Of a DNA stretch of 64,000 nucleotides, positions 1 through 62,205 are shown piece after piece; position 1 is the stretch's first letter; each line of letters starts with the position of its first letter. The notes under the pieces are model-generated. The model saw only the letters and a program-made list of their open reading frames with translations, was not told where the DNA came from and searched no databases. This DNA comes from Perca fluviatilis (taxonomy: Eukaryota > Chordata > Actinopteri > Perciformes > Percidae), in contig NC_053120.1 in NCBI RefSeq assembly GCF_010015445.1, positions 5,145,614 to 5,209,613 of the forward strand, written 5' to 3'. A program made the translations under genes and the position numbers.

Positions 1-179
1 CGTCCTGGTCCGGGACTGGCCTAACGGCAGGCAGCCTGAGTTTGGAGGTGGGCATCAGAGAAGCATGGGACAGTATCTGTAACAGCACCAGGGAGCCGGG
101 ACTGTGGTGTGGGGCTCTGAGTGTGCCACTGCTAATTTAACAGAATTAACACATGGGACCTTTTGGGTGTAAACACTAA

Positions 180-751
180 GGCTACATCAACACTACTAAA
201 TATCTTTTGCTACGTTTAAGCCTCACTTTCACACTACTGCGGCATTTCCTAGCCCATAGTCTCGCATCGCCAGACCCTCCTCCACAGCGCTGCGGAGGAG
301 GGTCTAGTCCAGTTCTTTGAACCAATCACAATCGTCTTGGGCGGTGCTAAGCGCTGGACGGAGCCCCGGTGCCTCTGCAAAACAGCCTCGGGAAGGAACT
401 TGTTTTGGTGGAACATGTGGACGTTCAAAAGTTGCTTTAGTCAAAAGTCAAAAAGTCAAAGTCTCTTTATTAGTCTCCCTAAGGAGAAATTCGTTTTGGA
501 CAGAGAGAAATTGCTGCAAGAGTAACACACATCAAACACAGGGTTAAAACAGTTAGACATTGAACATGTAGACTAGTAGCTGTGCAAATTACAAGTTACA
601 ATTTTCAAAAAAGGCTGTTAATAAAAGAAAAACTATCTTTAAAAAAAAAAATAAAAAAAATAATGGAAAACTCCGATTGGACAGATAGTCTAGCTAGCTG
701 TCTGGATTTACCCTGCAGAGATCTGAGGAGCATACTAGTGTAGATGTAGCC
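180..751. mobile_element. Short TIR element remnant
   Basis: Near-inverted ends: ggctacatcaacacta at 180 and tagtgtagatgtagcc at 736-751. Inside, a 12-bp stem hairpin (agaccctcctcc / ggaggagggtct) lies at 271-304. A segment around the shared core ccaatcacaatcgtcttggg (about 325-420) recurs near 33540. No ORF of interest. Confidence 0.45.
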
Positions 752-2390
752 TGACACTGAACATTTTTGTATTGTAACCAGTGACATTTTCAACAGTTAT
801 CATCAGTAGGTCTGCACTCTTGTTAACACTGATGACAGGAATGTCTGTTTCATTAATGAGTTCATTGATTAACAAGCATCTTGGTTTTGTTTCACCTCCT
901 TTTGGATCTCATGGCATCGGGTGAAATAAGGACCCAAACGTGACGAACTTCACCTTGTTTGAAAGCCTTACAGCTCCCGAGTGTAAACCATTTTACAACT
1001 TTAACTTGCTTATTCTCTATCATCCGTGCAAAGATTTTCTGACGGTAAAGTTAAAAGGTGATCATGACTGTAATCCATAGTTTATTTTGAGTCTGTCATT
1101 TAAAAAAAGGCTTGATGGAGGAGAAAATATTTAAAATAATTGATAAAATGATGAATACTTGATAAATACGTATAGTTTTTAATTGAAAATAACAAGTTTC
1201 CTGATATTCATCAAAATGCAGATCAATTCAAACTGATTATACCATCTTAAATGACTTAATGTCTGAAAATAGCTTAAATTATTTTTGTTTTAATGATTCA
1301 TTTTGTAAATATAAGATGTTTTTCTAATCATTTTGTCATTTTGGAACGACGCTCTTCACGGTAACCCCGGCTGGGTTTTGTCCCGAATTATGTTTTATTT
1401 CATTTGTTTTGTAAATTTGTGTTTATTTTTCAGTGCAGTCAAATGTTAAAAACTGGATTCTCTTAAACATATGTTGTATTTTTCATCATATACTCTGTTA
1501 AATGGGTTTTTAAATGTTTTGTATTATGCCAGTAATAATAACTCTTATATATGTGTCTTTGTGTGTGCCTTGGCATGTTCAGCAGCATGGATTTTGGGTT
1601 TTTTCTAAATGCTGTAAACCGTACGACAATCTCAACTAACTCGCATAGTGTTTTTCTGAACAATATGAAAATCTTAGCACGTTGCCTTTATGTGATTATG
1701 ATCCTGTATACTTAGTTTACAGCTGCCTTCTGTGGGGAAAAATGTTGAGATTCTGCTTTTGTGATTTCATGAGACTGTGCAATTCAACAACCATCAGTTC
1801 CACCTCTGTGGTTCATTATTATTTAAATATTATCATGAGACCGAGTGTCACACTGGAGCGCAGTAAGTATGAATGTTTCTTCCCTCTTTTAATCTTAATT
1901 GATCTTCCCGTAAAGCTGAAAGATGGAAAGTGTGTGTGTGCACAGACTCCATAAAAGCTTTCGCAACCTGTTGGATTGCAGATATTATATTTCATTTATA
2001 CATTTTCAAACACCGAACATGTAATCCAGCCGTTCAATAAATAAACGTGCAGTAAATTGCATCATACATTTTGTGATTTTAGGAGGTTTCCGTGGTTCGC
2101 ACAGTTAAAATACCAGGGTCACTCATGGCAACTCCTTTGCTCGTTTTTATATGCCTTTGTCGATTTTAGGAGGAGAAAGGGGCAATTCTAGGATCAGACC
2201 TTTAGGGGGGCTCAGCCCCTTATGAGAATGTGACACGGATACAGTGCATGCAAAAGTGTTAACCCCCCCCGCTCTTAATCAGCAATTTCATTAGCCGATA
2301 ACCTCTGAGCTACTGAACAACCATGTCAGCTAACGTTTTTTGACGCTATGATGGAACTAAACCTGACACTTTTTAAGTCACAGTAATAAT
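752..2390. other. AT-rich intronic sequence, nothing recognised
   Basis: No supported exon, RNA gene or clear repeat boundary was seen. The short ORFs have no family features. Confidence 0.5.
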
Positions 2391-2392
2391 TA

Positions 2393-2500
2393 CATTCAAT
2401 TTTATTTATAGTATCACATCATAACAAGCGTTATCCCAAGACACTTTACAGATAGAGTTGGTCTAGACCACACTCTATAATTTACAATTCCAGTAATTCC
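2393..2500. repeat. Dispersed repeat, copy A
   Basis: The block with caagacactttacagatag and actctataatttacaatt recurs at 25277-25395 with minor changes. The pairing shows a dispersed repeat; I think it is a retroelement 3' segment but cannot name it. Confidence 0.6.
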
Positions 2501-3360
2501 GACCAGTAATAACGACCAGTTTGTCACAGTGTTCTAATATTCATCAATTTTAGTTGCTTACGTTTTAATTTTGGGTTCTAATCTGCAGCATAAAATGACA
2601 GACTTCTTCTCTGGGGACTACCAACATTAAACTTCCCCACCGTCTCCTGCTCTCCCTCTGACAGATCAGATAGAGACTCAGCCAAAGGCGGGAGTCTGGC
2701 ACAACCTCCTCTGATTGGCCAACGCTACATTTCTGTTAACCCTTTTCCTTGACTGGGTTACAAGCCAAGTTTCAAGCCCTTTGAACCTGTACTTGGGGCC
2801 CCCCTAAAAAGGGTCTAATATCGCCTTGAACTTTGTTCTCTGTCACTAACAGACAAGTTTGCAAACTCTAACTTGACGCACCAAAATTAATTAAATTTTT
2901 TTTTTTTATTATTATCATTTTTAGGGGGGCTGAGAAGAAATCTGAGTCCCCCTAAAAAGGGTCTAAAATCACCCATGGGAGGTTTGTGACTCATTAACTC
3001 ATCAACTCGCAGAGATCCTCACGTTTACTTCAATTATCCAAGATTTATTACATCAAAATAATTGGCTGACTTTCAACAGAACGTATCCTAAACTTTAATT
3101 GTTCACAATGCAGTCACTAATCCGCTTCAGTCCTTTCTTACTCAAACGCCAAACTAAAATGTCCAATCTGTCGCCCAGCCCCTCTTTATACCTGAGAAAG
3201 ACCTAATCAGGAGGTGGCAAGGTTACACTTAATTCAAAAGTTTCTAAATTTCAAGATCAAACTCCAAATGTTATAATCTCAAAATGAAATGATAGAAAAA
3301 AAGAAGAAAAAATTAGATACAAAGCATCTTGTTTTTTCTTCTCATTTTTCATATAATAAT
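2501..3360. other. Intronic sequence with short inverted blocks
   Basis: Blocks such as cccctaaaaagggtctaa at about 2800 and 2950, and an opposite-strand version (gacctttaggggggctcag) near 2200, suggest an old TIR element at about 2170-2975. The boundaries are unclear. Confidence 0.3.
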
Positions 3361-3369
3361 AATATTTTT

Positions 3370-3760
3370 TTTAATCATATTATTTATATAGCGCTTTTCA
3401 TGGTACTCAAAGACACTTTACAGTAAAAACCAGCTCATATAGCACATAAAAAACAGATAAGCAATAAAACCAACACATAAAACATATTAAAAGCAATTAA
3501 AAACAATAAAACCAGCAGCTATCAGGAGAGAAATGTAAGACTATTGTATGTGGAAAGCTGATCTGAAGAGGTGTGTTTAGATTAGTGTTTTGAATGTGTC
3601 CAGGTCAGTACAGTCACGGACGTGTATGGGTAGGGACTTCCAGAGGGAGGGGGCTGCATGGTGAAAGCTCTGTCGCCCCCAGGTATAGTGCGTGGTCCTG
3701 AGTGGTGGGGTGAGGAGGTTTGCATTAGAGGAGTGGAGAAGAGGATGCATATTAAATCCT
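3370..3760. repeat. Retroelement-like dispersed repeat
   Basis: Contains tttatatagcgcttttcat, gacactttacag and a segment about a graph of 'agggagggggctgcatggtg' type, which I associate with 3' parts of fish non-LTR retroelements. No reverse transcriptase ORF remains. Confidence 0.4.
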
Positions 3761-4292
3761 CTCGTTTTATTTAAATTTAACTTGATTTTCTTTGTCTCAA
3801 ACTGTCAGATATACGCACACACACACATAAATACTCTGAAGATGAGCTTTTAAAAACCCACTACTATGTCTGTAGTTATCAAGAGAAAACTCACAGAAAC
3901 ATGACTTCAGTGGTTTCCACAGCCCTGAAATGCATTTTGACATGAGACCCAAAATAAACTAAGTAATGAAATATGGAGGGCTACATACTGGAGTTAAATA
4001 TGATACTAATGATGCTAATAAGAGGCTTACTGTCTTAGCCTTGGATTTGTTTCATCGCCAGCACATTCAAGAAAAGTCATGGCCGTGATTTAGCTCGCTA
4101 CAGTAGCATGTCAAATTTCCCAGGCTCAGATTACCCATAATCCTGTTCTGTTTGAACATCTTAAAGTTTATAAATCCATCCGTTCTATTTGTCCATTGTG
4201 TTCATGAAGTCTTTTTCAGTGGCTTCATATTCAGTATTAAAGTTTAGCTTCAATCAAATGATCTGTTTACACATACAAACAGTAAAACTCAT

Positions 4293-4644
4293 TAGGGCCG
4301 CAACTAACGATTATTTTCACTGTGGATTAATCTGTAGATTATTTTCTCAATGAATGCATTAGTTGTTTGGTCTTTAAAATTTCAGAAAATGGTGAAAAAT
4401 GTGGATCAGTGTTTCCCAAAAGCCCAAGATGACGTCCTCAAATGTCTTGTTTTGACCCCAACTCAAAGATATTCAGTTTACTGTCCCAGAGGAGAGAAGA
4501 CACTAGAACAATATTCACATTGAACAAAGATGCAATCACAGAAGTTTTACCTTTTTTTTATAGACTTGACTCAAACCAATTATCAAAGTAGTTGGCGATT
4601 TATTTAACAGTTGACAACTAATCGATTTAATCTTTGCAGCTCTA
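4293..4644. mobile_element. hAT-like MITE with perfect 8-bp target duplication
   Basis: Ends are tagggccgcaac and gcagctcta, with aaactcat duplicated at 4285-4292 and 4645-4652. An 8-bp duplication is the hallmark of hAT insertion. Related copies lie at 29108, 45733 and 52838. No transposase. Confidence 0.85.
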
Positions 4645-4661
4645 AAACTCATGTATGTCGT

Positions 4662-4860
4662 GGCCGGGTTGGTTCAGTGGTAGAGCAGGCACACATATAC
4701 ACTTAGAGGTTTATGCCTCGACGCAGAGGTCCAGGATTCGAGTCCGACCTGTGACGATTTCCTGCATGTCTTCCCCCTCTCTCTCTCTCTCTCTCTCCTT
4801 TCTCACCTAGCTGTCCTGTCAATTAAAGGAGGAAAAGCCCAAAAAATTATCTTAAAAAAA
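4662..4860 (+). mobile_element. tRNA-derived SINE
   Basis: The head has a box A-like tggttcagtgg and a box B-like gattcgagtcc about 60 bp apart, as in RNA polymerase III promoters. A body with a (TC)n stretch and an A-rich tail follow. It is a mobile copy, not a tRNA gene. Confidence 0.78.
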
Positions 4861-5117
4861 ATAAACTCATGTATGTAACGTTCAGCGGTGTAGCGGATGT
4901 TGCATTACAAAATACATCGTGATGAAAGTGAAGAACGTCAAAAAGCCAGCTGAAGTTGACCGGGATAACTTCTGTGTGCTCACTGTGACACTCTGGTTTC
5001 TCTGGTTGCTGAATTGCACAAAAGTCACAAAGTAAAACCGAAAAGTGAGGTTGAGAGAAATGCAAGAGAAGTCCTAATCATGGTAGAAACCTTATTTTTT
5101 CTCTCCTCTTCTTGCAG

Positions 5118-55513
<50,396 letters not shown>

Positions 55514-56000
55514 TGCACCATCTCATTGTTCAAACTGATGGAAAATGATGGAGATTCTGTCTCTCTTATTGTCTGGAGAAGCCTTTCAGTTGTGTGCTGT
55601 CTGTCTGTCAAGAGTTTGTTGTTAGAGTCCTGCAGGTTCATGATACTTTATGAATGTGAATGGTTGTTTTATGATTGGCTGAGGCCATCAACTGAAGCGT
55701 TTCCTCTCATTTATATGAGACCAGACTGAGTTTGGCTGGAGTTGGTTTATGATTCACAACTTTGGATTAAGCCTTTTTTTTCATTTTCACAGATAAAATC
55801 TAAACTTTACAAATATGAAAACAGATTTGAAACAGTTTTGGGGCTCTTAGCAACTGTTGAGTCCAGGTCTGATGATTCTACATGTACTGTTTTTAATGTG
55901 GAGCTGCTCTTATGTGGTCTTCTTGGCACATGAAAACAGTGACACTGGGGGTGGCTTCTAGGTCTCCAGCCCCGAATCTTTTGGGGTTTTAAAGTAACTT
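55514..56000 (+). other. Proximal 3' UTR of pde4dip
   Basis: Sequence after the stop is unique-looking, T-rich and not open. No AATAAA follows closely. The first sits near 57161, after a 29-bp array; others are near 59057 and 60102. The end of the transcript is therefore not fixed. Confidence 0.45.
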
Positions 56001-56289
56001 CAACTTTATGTCATTTTACCTCAGTCTCTCTGACAGGACTGGACCGCAAAGTCAATGGAGCAAAAGTTCTGTTACTGGGGAAATATCATCTTTTGATTCT
56101 GTGAACTCTACTAAAAAATATGATTCAAGATTAGTAATGCCAAATATCATAGCCTCCTCCTACGTACTTCCGCTCAGTTTTCATTTTCCTTCAGTACTCC
56201 GTCTGGGTTTGCGGTATATTCTGTGGTTTTTTCTCCGGTAAAATCTTTACCGGTCCAATCCGCGAACAGAGGGAGTGGCTGAGAACGAT

Positions 56290-57122
56290 GACGTTGAGGT
56301 CGTGCGCTAGTTTGAGTTGTAGTTTCGTAATGGCGGCAGAGAAAGATGCGAGCGAAGCCATTCGGTCCGTTGTTGCAACGCCACCGAATATCCAGAAGTT
56401 ATAGCCCGAGCACAACAGTCTCTGCTGAGTTGTGTTGGTGGCCATGATGTCGTGGCCCTCCTCCCCCACAGGGTTCGGGAACAGTTTGATTTTCCAGCTC
56501 GCTCCGTTAGTGGTGAAGGAGTTGGCTAAGGCTAACGCTAGCGATGCTAAGCTGAAGTTGTTGTCGGTCTCCCCTCTTGTTGCATATGCGCATGACATAC
56601 GTAACAACCAAACATTAGCGATTGGTTCTGGCAGATCCAGAGTGGCTCTGGGCAGATCCAATAGTTTTAAACTTCATCAGAGGACCCGCCTTCAAGGAAG
56701 TTAACACTTGTTAATGGAGAGTGGCCAGACTCTCTGGACTAATGAAATGTACCAGAGTCTGGTAGGACCAGCCTAATGGACCAGAGTCTGGTAGGACCAG
56801 CCTAATGGACCAGAGTCTGGTAGGACCAGGCTAATGTACCAGAGTCTGGTAGGACCAGGCTAGTATACTAGAGTCTGGTAGGACCAGGCTAATGGACCAG
56901 AGTCTGGTAGGACCAGGCTAGTGTACCAGAGTCTGGTAGGACCAGGCTAATGGACCAGAGTCTGGTAGGACCAGGCTAATGTCCAGAGTCTGGTAGGACC
57001 AGGCTAGTGTACCAGAGTCTGGTAGGACCAGGCTAATGTCCAGAGTCTGGTAGGACCAGGCTAATGTACCAGAGTCTGGTAGGACCAGGCTAATGTACCA
57101 GAGTCTGGTAGGACCAGGCTAC
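56290..57122. repeat. Dispersed block and 29-bp minisatellite, copy 2 (~13 units)
   Basis: The array at 56747-57122 has the same unit as 51187-51590. It follows the same lead-in (gcagatccagagtggctctg) with extra upstream sequence, so the two loci are copies of one mobile or duplicated unit. Confidence 0.85.
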
Positions 57123-57426
57123 TAAATTCCTACCCTACCTACACTATTTAACTTAGAAAAATAAACACCAGTGTCAAATGATTCATCCTAAACATTTGTT
57201 GTTTTGGTTTCAGAATGATGAAGACAGTTGGAGAAAAGGAAGATTCTTTTGACAACTTTTTTTTTTTTTTTTCTAAATTACGTACAGATTTTAGGCATTT
57301 TATTGGCTGCCGTAAAGTGGGCATGCTCCCGGATCCAACCCCCCCCCCCTCCAGGTCTGAGCCCCAAATGTTTACAAGGTCTGGCTCCGCCCTTGCAGTG
57401 ACATTTCCTTGTTTTTTTCCTAACCC

Positions 57427-57843
57427 TTAAAGGTGTTCTAAGCGATGTTGGGTGACGTTACTTCTTGTTGACGTTCGAAGTACGAGGCTAGCTCGCCCCT
57501 CCCTCCTCCCTTCTGTGCTTCTGCACACTAACCCTCCCAACCCCCACCCCCGAATCCTTCTTGTCGGTTATTGGCTGGAACGCTGGAAGACTGTTTGTTA
57601 TGTTTGGTGGGGCAGGTTGGCGCAGTTTGTTTTTGTTGCCGTTTGTGGAGCCTGGGCTGTCTACAGAGACCGCGTTTTTTTTACAGTGTGTTCAGGGGAC
57701 AGACAGCTAGCAGACAGTGAGGAGATGTTTTTTACAGTGTGTTCAGGGGACAGACAGCTAGCAGATAGTGAGGAGATGTTTTCTGTATGTGACAAAAAAT
57801 GTTGTAGCCTAAAAAATGCATGACATCGCTTAGAGCACCTTTA
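57427..57843. mobile_element. TIR element (ttaaaggtg), copy with about two 51-bp units
   Basis: Ends ttaaaggtgttctaagcgat and atcgcttagagcacctttaa are inverted. It holds about two units of the repeat found about 18 times at 17205-18105. Confidence 0.83.
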
Positions 57844-58292
57844 ATGTGATAGCTAGTCTCTGTTTGACAATCGTAACAGCCACATAAGAGCAAATATCAA
57901 TCCTTAACTTGTAAATCAGAAGCCAACTTCAGCCCCGTACTTCAGCAGGGATTCAAGAAACAAAACTCCACGCCATGCCAGCAGGAAAGGGGCTTTTAAA
58001 AAAAGCCGAAAACCAAACTGCAAAGTGCTTCCTCTCAGCCTCATGTTTGTAGTTTTCTCATGTAGAATAGTTGCATGTGGTTTGAGCAGCTCGGGGAAAC
58101 AAAGCCATACTTGGTGCAGTGACGGTGCAGTACAGTAGATATATCATTAAAATGATATGATGACTACTGATAACATTATGGGAAAATTTGGTCAAATAGC
58201 TGGTAGATGATGTTCTTTTGCATTTACTCACATATAAAATAGGAATTTTTTTTTTTGCTCATTGCACTCAAACTCCAGAATAAGACTAATAA

Positions 58293-58902
58293 CCCTTGTG
58301 TTGTCTGCCTGTCGACAGCCAACTTGCTTTTATGCTTTTGACGCTTTAAAAAAAAGTTGATGTCCCTCTTTTCAACGCTTTATTAAATTTACGGTCAATA
58401 AACCTAACTTAAATTACATTACACCTCATTTTAGAGTTTGAAAAAACAGAAATTATGAATTATTTTGGCTAATAGTTAAGATTAGAGGATGTTGAGGGAA
58501 TCATAGACTGGTTTATCTTAAAGTTTGCTCAGGATACTGTATTAAAACGATTTACAACCCCTGTTGATGCTGTACAGACGCCGGTGAGAAATAAAAATAA
58601 ATAGACATAAATAGGCAACATAAAGTAATTCCGCACATTGTAATCAAAACAATACACATACAACTGCGTAGTACTACAGGTTATGTTCATTAAATGAAGC
58701 CCAAAATATGTCGCTGACTAGAAATCGCTAGTATCAGCTAGCACAACGTCAGCGTTAGGTAGCCGCTAGCTAACGTTAACGTTAGCTTGTCGTGACTTTG
58801 ACTGGAACGCTACCAAGTCGTGAAGTCGTGACTTGAAGTCGTAACTTACGGGCTAAAAATTGTGTCTGGAACGCAGCATTAGACCCGCGGACAACACTAG
58901 GG
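58293..58902. mobile_element. piggyBac-like MITE
   Basis: Starts cccttgtgttgtctgcc, ends ggacaacactaggg. TTAA is kept on the right; the left reads ATAA. It contains short gctaacgttaacgttagc palindromic sequence. Confidence 0.65.
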
Positions 58903-59911
58903 TTAAATATGGAGTCTGTTCTCGATATCTAAGTCGATATTTAATAAATAATTATGGGTCCAACCCAGTTTTGTTTTCCTGCTGAGACACTAACCTGCAG
59001 TGTTGAAAGGCCTTCTGATGAAGCTGCTGTAGTTTGCAGGCTTATTAAACAGTGTTAATAAAGACAAACATGTGACAGACTCATCGAGCTGCTCCGCCGT
59101 TTATTATGGGATGCCTTCAGTAACCTGTCCCATAAAAGAAAATTAATTTTATAGTCCAAGGTCCAAGAAAGATGACATTTCATTTTTGTAACCGGAAAAA
59201 TGGACCAGACTTTTCTCTGTTTTTTTAATATCCCTTTGGTGTTTTTTTTGCTAAATTTGTGGATCTCATTATGTTTGAATTTCCCTCACGATGACAATCA
59301 GTTTAAAAAAATGTATCAGTCGACACTGTATGTAAAGATAAATTACTTTAAAACGTTTGCAGGGTTTGCGACGCTCACTGTGCAAATTAACTTTTCTGAG
59401 ATTGGGTGTTTTTTCGATGGCTTCTTCGTATGATATTTCTTTCCCTTTTACTTTTTTATTTTTCTTGATCTCTCTGTATAGTATGATAGCTGTTTCTTTT
59501 TGTGCATGAACTGTGGCTTCACTGCCCTCTGATACTTTTACTGAAATATGCAATTCTTTGGGTTACCGTGCAATAATAGTCTACCGTGATTGCTTTATTT
59601 GTTGATGTTTTAGGTTTGGATATTGAAGTGCCATGTCATCAGCAAACAACAAACGTACTTTTTTGTTATGTGACAATCAACTTGAAGCGGTTTTAAAGGC
59701 CCACTCAGTTTTGGCTTAACATGAATCAGAGTTTTTTATGCAAAAAAGCAAAGTAAGAGCTTAAAAGAGCACTGTAATGATGTATTTATAAAAGCAATAT
59801 GATCAACCAAAGTGAACAACTTGTATGTTGTCAAATCAGGAGTAAACTAATCAAGTTTAGAGATTTTTATGCGTGTGTAATTCCCCAAAGGTCAAACTTA
59901 TAGTGTCTTTC

Positions 59912-59950
<39 letters not shown>

Positions 59951-60243
59951 TGTTAGGAACCACATCTCATGTATGTACATATTAAAGCGAGTGTGTAACA
60001 TCACTGCAAGATGTTTTGTTGCTGTTTGACAGAAACCAGCTGTATTTTTATGCATGTTCTCTTTATTAAAAATGTTTTGGGGTAAAAGAAAAGAGCCTTT
60101 TTAATAAAAAAAAAAAGGGGACAAAACATGTTTGTTTGTTTGGTGTCTTTCTTGGATACTGTACACTCTTTTTTTGTTTTGTTTTTTGTTTCTCTGGAAG
60201 TAAAATATAGCCCACAAGCAAAAAGCAGAACCATACTTTAAGG
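58903..60243. other. 3' flanking sequence, nothing firmly recognised
   Basis: AT-rich, with a (GT)n run at about 59914-59949. AATAAA near 59057 and 60102 and ATTAAA near 59979 are possible polyadenylation signals for a long transcript, but nothing ties them to the gene. Confidence 0.35.
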
Positions 60244-61066
60244 CACATGTGTCAAACTCAAGGCCCGCGGACCACTAGCGGCACCAGGATTTTGATTGTA
60301 GGTGGGCCTCCAGAAAACTGGATGGGCCAGTTAAAATAAGCCCAAAAAAATGGGTTCCCCCTGCATACAGACAGCCAGACACTAACGATAACGTTAGCCC
60401 AACTGTTAGCTTAACTGTTAGTCTACTTGCCTTGCTGGTGTGAGGGGGGGTGGCTACGGGAGGACTTGATGGGGAGAGGGCGGCCGAGCAGGATGGTAAC
60501 TCGTCACTTGTAATCACGTTACTTAAAATATCCTCCTGCTCCTCGGAGCGTTTCTTGCTGAATTTAAATGAAAACAAGCTGCTTCTCTTTGCGTTTCATA
60601 TTAGCTAATAGCTACGGTCTGTGTCTGTCTCATTGAGCTAGATTGAAAAGCTTTCGCGCAAACATCCTTCGTTTCATTGGATCACTTGCTGGTGACGATG
60701 CAGCCTGTGGGCGGGGCTAAAGAGTCCACACGTGGGGTAGAAGCCGCTGATTGGCTGAGAAGCTTTCACTCAAAGCTTTCCTCAGGCTGCTTATTGGATG
60801 AACTGCTAGACTGAAAATCACTCACTATAGGCCTGGGTCAAAATGGGCGGGCCCAGGCCCACCCGGGCCCAATGGTAGCGCCGCAGGTGCCGCGGGCGAA
60901 ATCCAGCCCCTCGCAGATTCAGGTTCACAATACATTTCTTGTTTGTAGCTTTTTCAATGTTTTGTCGCTTTTTCTGAAGTTTTGGTCACTTTTGCCGACG
61001 CTTTTGGTGCTTTTTTCCGCAAACATTTTTGCCACTTTTTCTGACGCTTTTTGGCGCCTTTTTCCC
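60244..61066 (-). mobile_element. Probable hAT-type fragment with coding remnant
   Basis: The end gtgtcaaactcaaggcccgcg resembles the terminal sequence of Charlie-type hAT elements. On the minus strand, 60577 to 60275 is open for 100 codons and starts FSFKFSKKRSEEQEDILSN, which could be a transposase N-terminal remnant. No DDE or zinc-finger residues are visible. Confidence 0.4.
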
Positions 61067-61067
61067 A

Positions 61068-62204
61068 TTGGCGGAGTTTGACATTCGAGCCAGGGGGGGC
61101 AGCAACAAAAAAAACTCATTGTAGCAGCTGAGACCTGGGAACACAGCACGAGCACATATGGACAAAACAAACATATAAACGTTTATTTTTTAAAGCATAT
61201 TTGAAATTACATTGTAACAATTTAACAATTCGCCCTTATGAAATCCAATCGCGGCACGGCTGTGTTGGAGCACAATAGACAGACGGTGGCAGAATGCCCC
61301 ATCGCTTAAATTCAACTCAAATGTAACAGTGAACAGTCAGTGTTGGACCTAAAGTGTGTTGAGATGCCTCTCCAAACGCAGAAACCAAGCACAATCACAC
61401 CATAAAACGTTAAGACACGTTAAGAAAAAAGATATCAGTATTTTGCCGTAATCCGATGATAATCTATTGTGATCAGTAGATCCACAAGGCCTATACAAGC
61501 GTCACATTCACCAGTCAGCTCCAAACAGGTGAACGAGGTGAACTTTGCCATTTAAACAATGTGGAATAAAACGTATAAAAGTCCAAATCTACACAAAATG
61601 CTCAATCAATTAGTAAGATGACAGCAAATTTATATACATGGCATTTAGGTAACCTTTATTGCAACGTTGGCACGGTAAGATGTCCAGACTAGTGCAACAG
61701 TAATTATCGTTTTTTTGCGTCCTGCATATGCGTCGACAATGGTCTCAGGTGAGAGCCAGAGCCCTGAAAAAATATTGTTTTTACTAAAGCAGTATATGAA
61801 ATCAGATGTATTACCTATATCACCATTTAGTTGTTTTGTGTTGTTTAAAGTATTTATAAACTATCTGGTTTTTAAACAATGCACTTACCCATTTCAGCTA
61901 CCAGGGGGGGCAGTGCTCCCCTGCCCCCCGCAAACTCCACGCTTGCTTTTTCCAATGTTTTTTCCAGTGTTTTGCCGCTTTTTTCGACCTTTTTCATCAC
62001 TTTTTTCATTGATGGCTGAAGGTACTTTGTTGGGGCTTTATGTCGACCAAACTGTAAGTGAGCAGGCTAAATGAAACACGCAGTACATGCATACAGTCAA
62101 TGAAATTAAAGCATGTGAATAAACTAAGCATGTCTGGTCCTTGATGTGCTTCTTATTTTCCAGTGTGGCTCCTAGTGAAACAGAATATGACACCGCTGCT
62201 TTAG
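61068..62204. other. 3' flank with a weak inverted pair
   Basis: ggcggagtttgacattcgag with caggggggg near 61070, and ccaggggggg...gcaaactccacgc near 61903-61942, look like decayed ends of one element. Nothing coding. Confidence 0.35.
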
Positions 62205-62205
62205 G

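Noticed and set aside
3..137. Open frame at the left edge that could be the tail of an upstream exon
   Set aside because: It does not resemble PDE4DIP, and no convincing donor in phase 1 follows before the stop. The edge prevents a decision.
4662..4860. tRNA gene
   Set aside because: Box A and box B are present but the cloverleaf is not; the A-rich tail and body identify a SINE. The same holds for 27490 and 34255.
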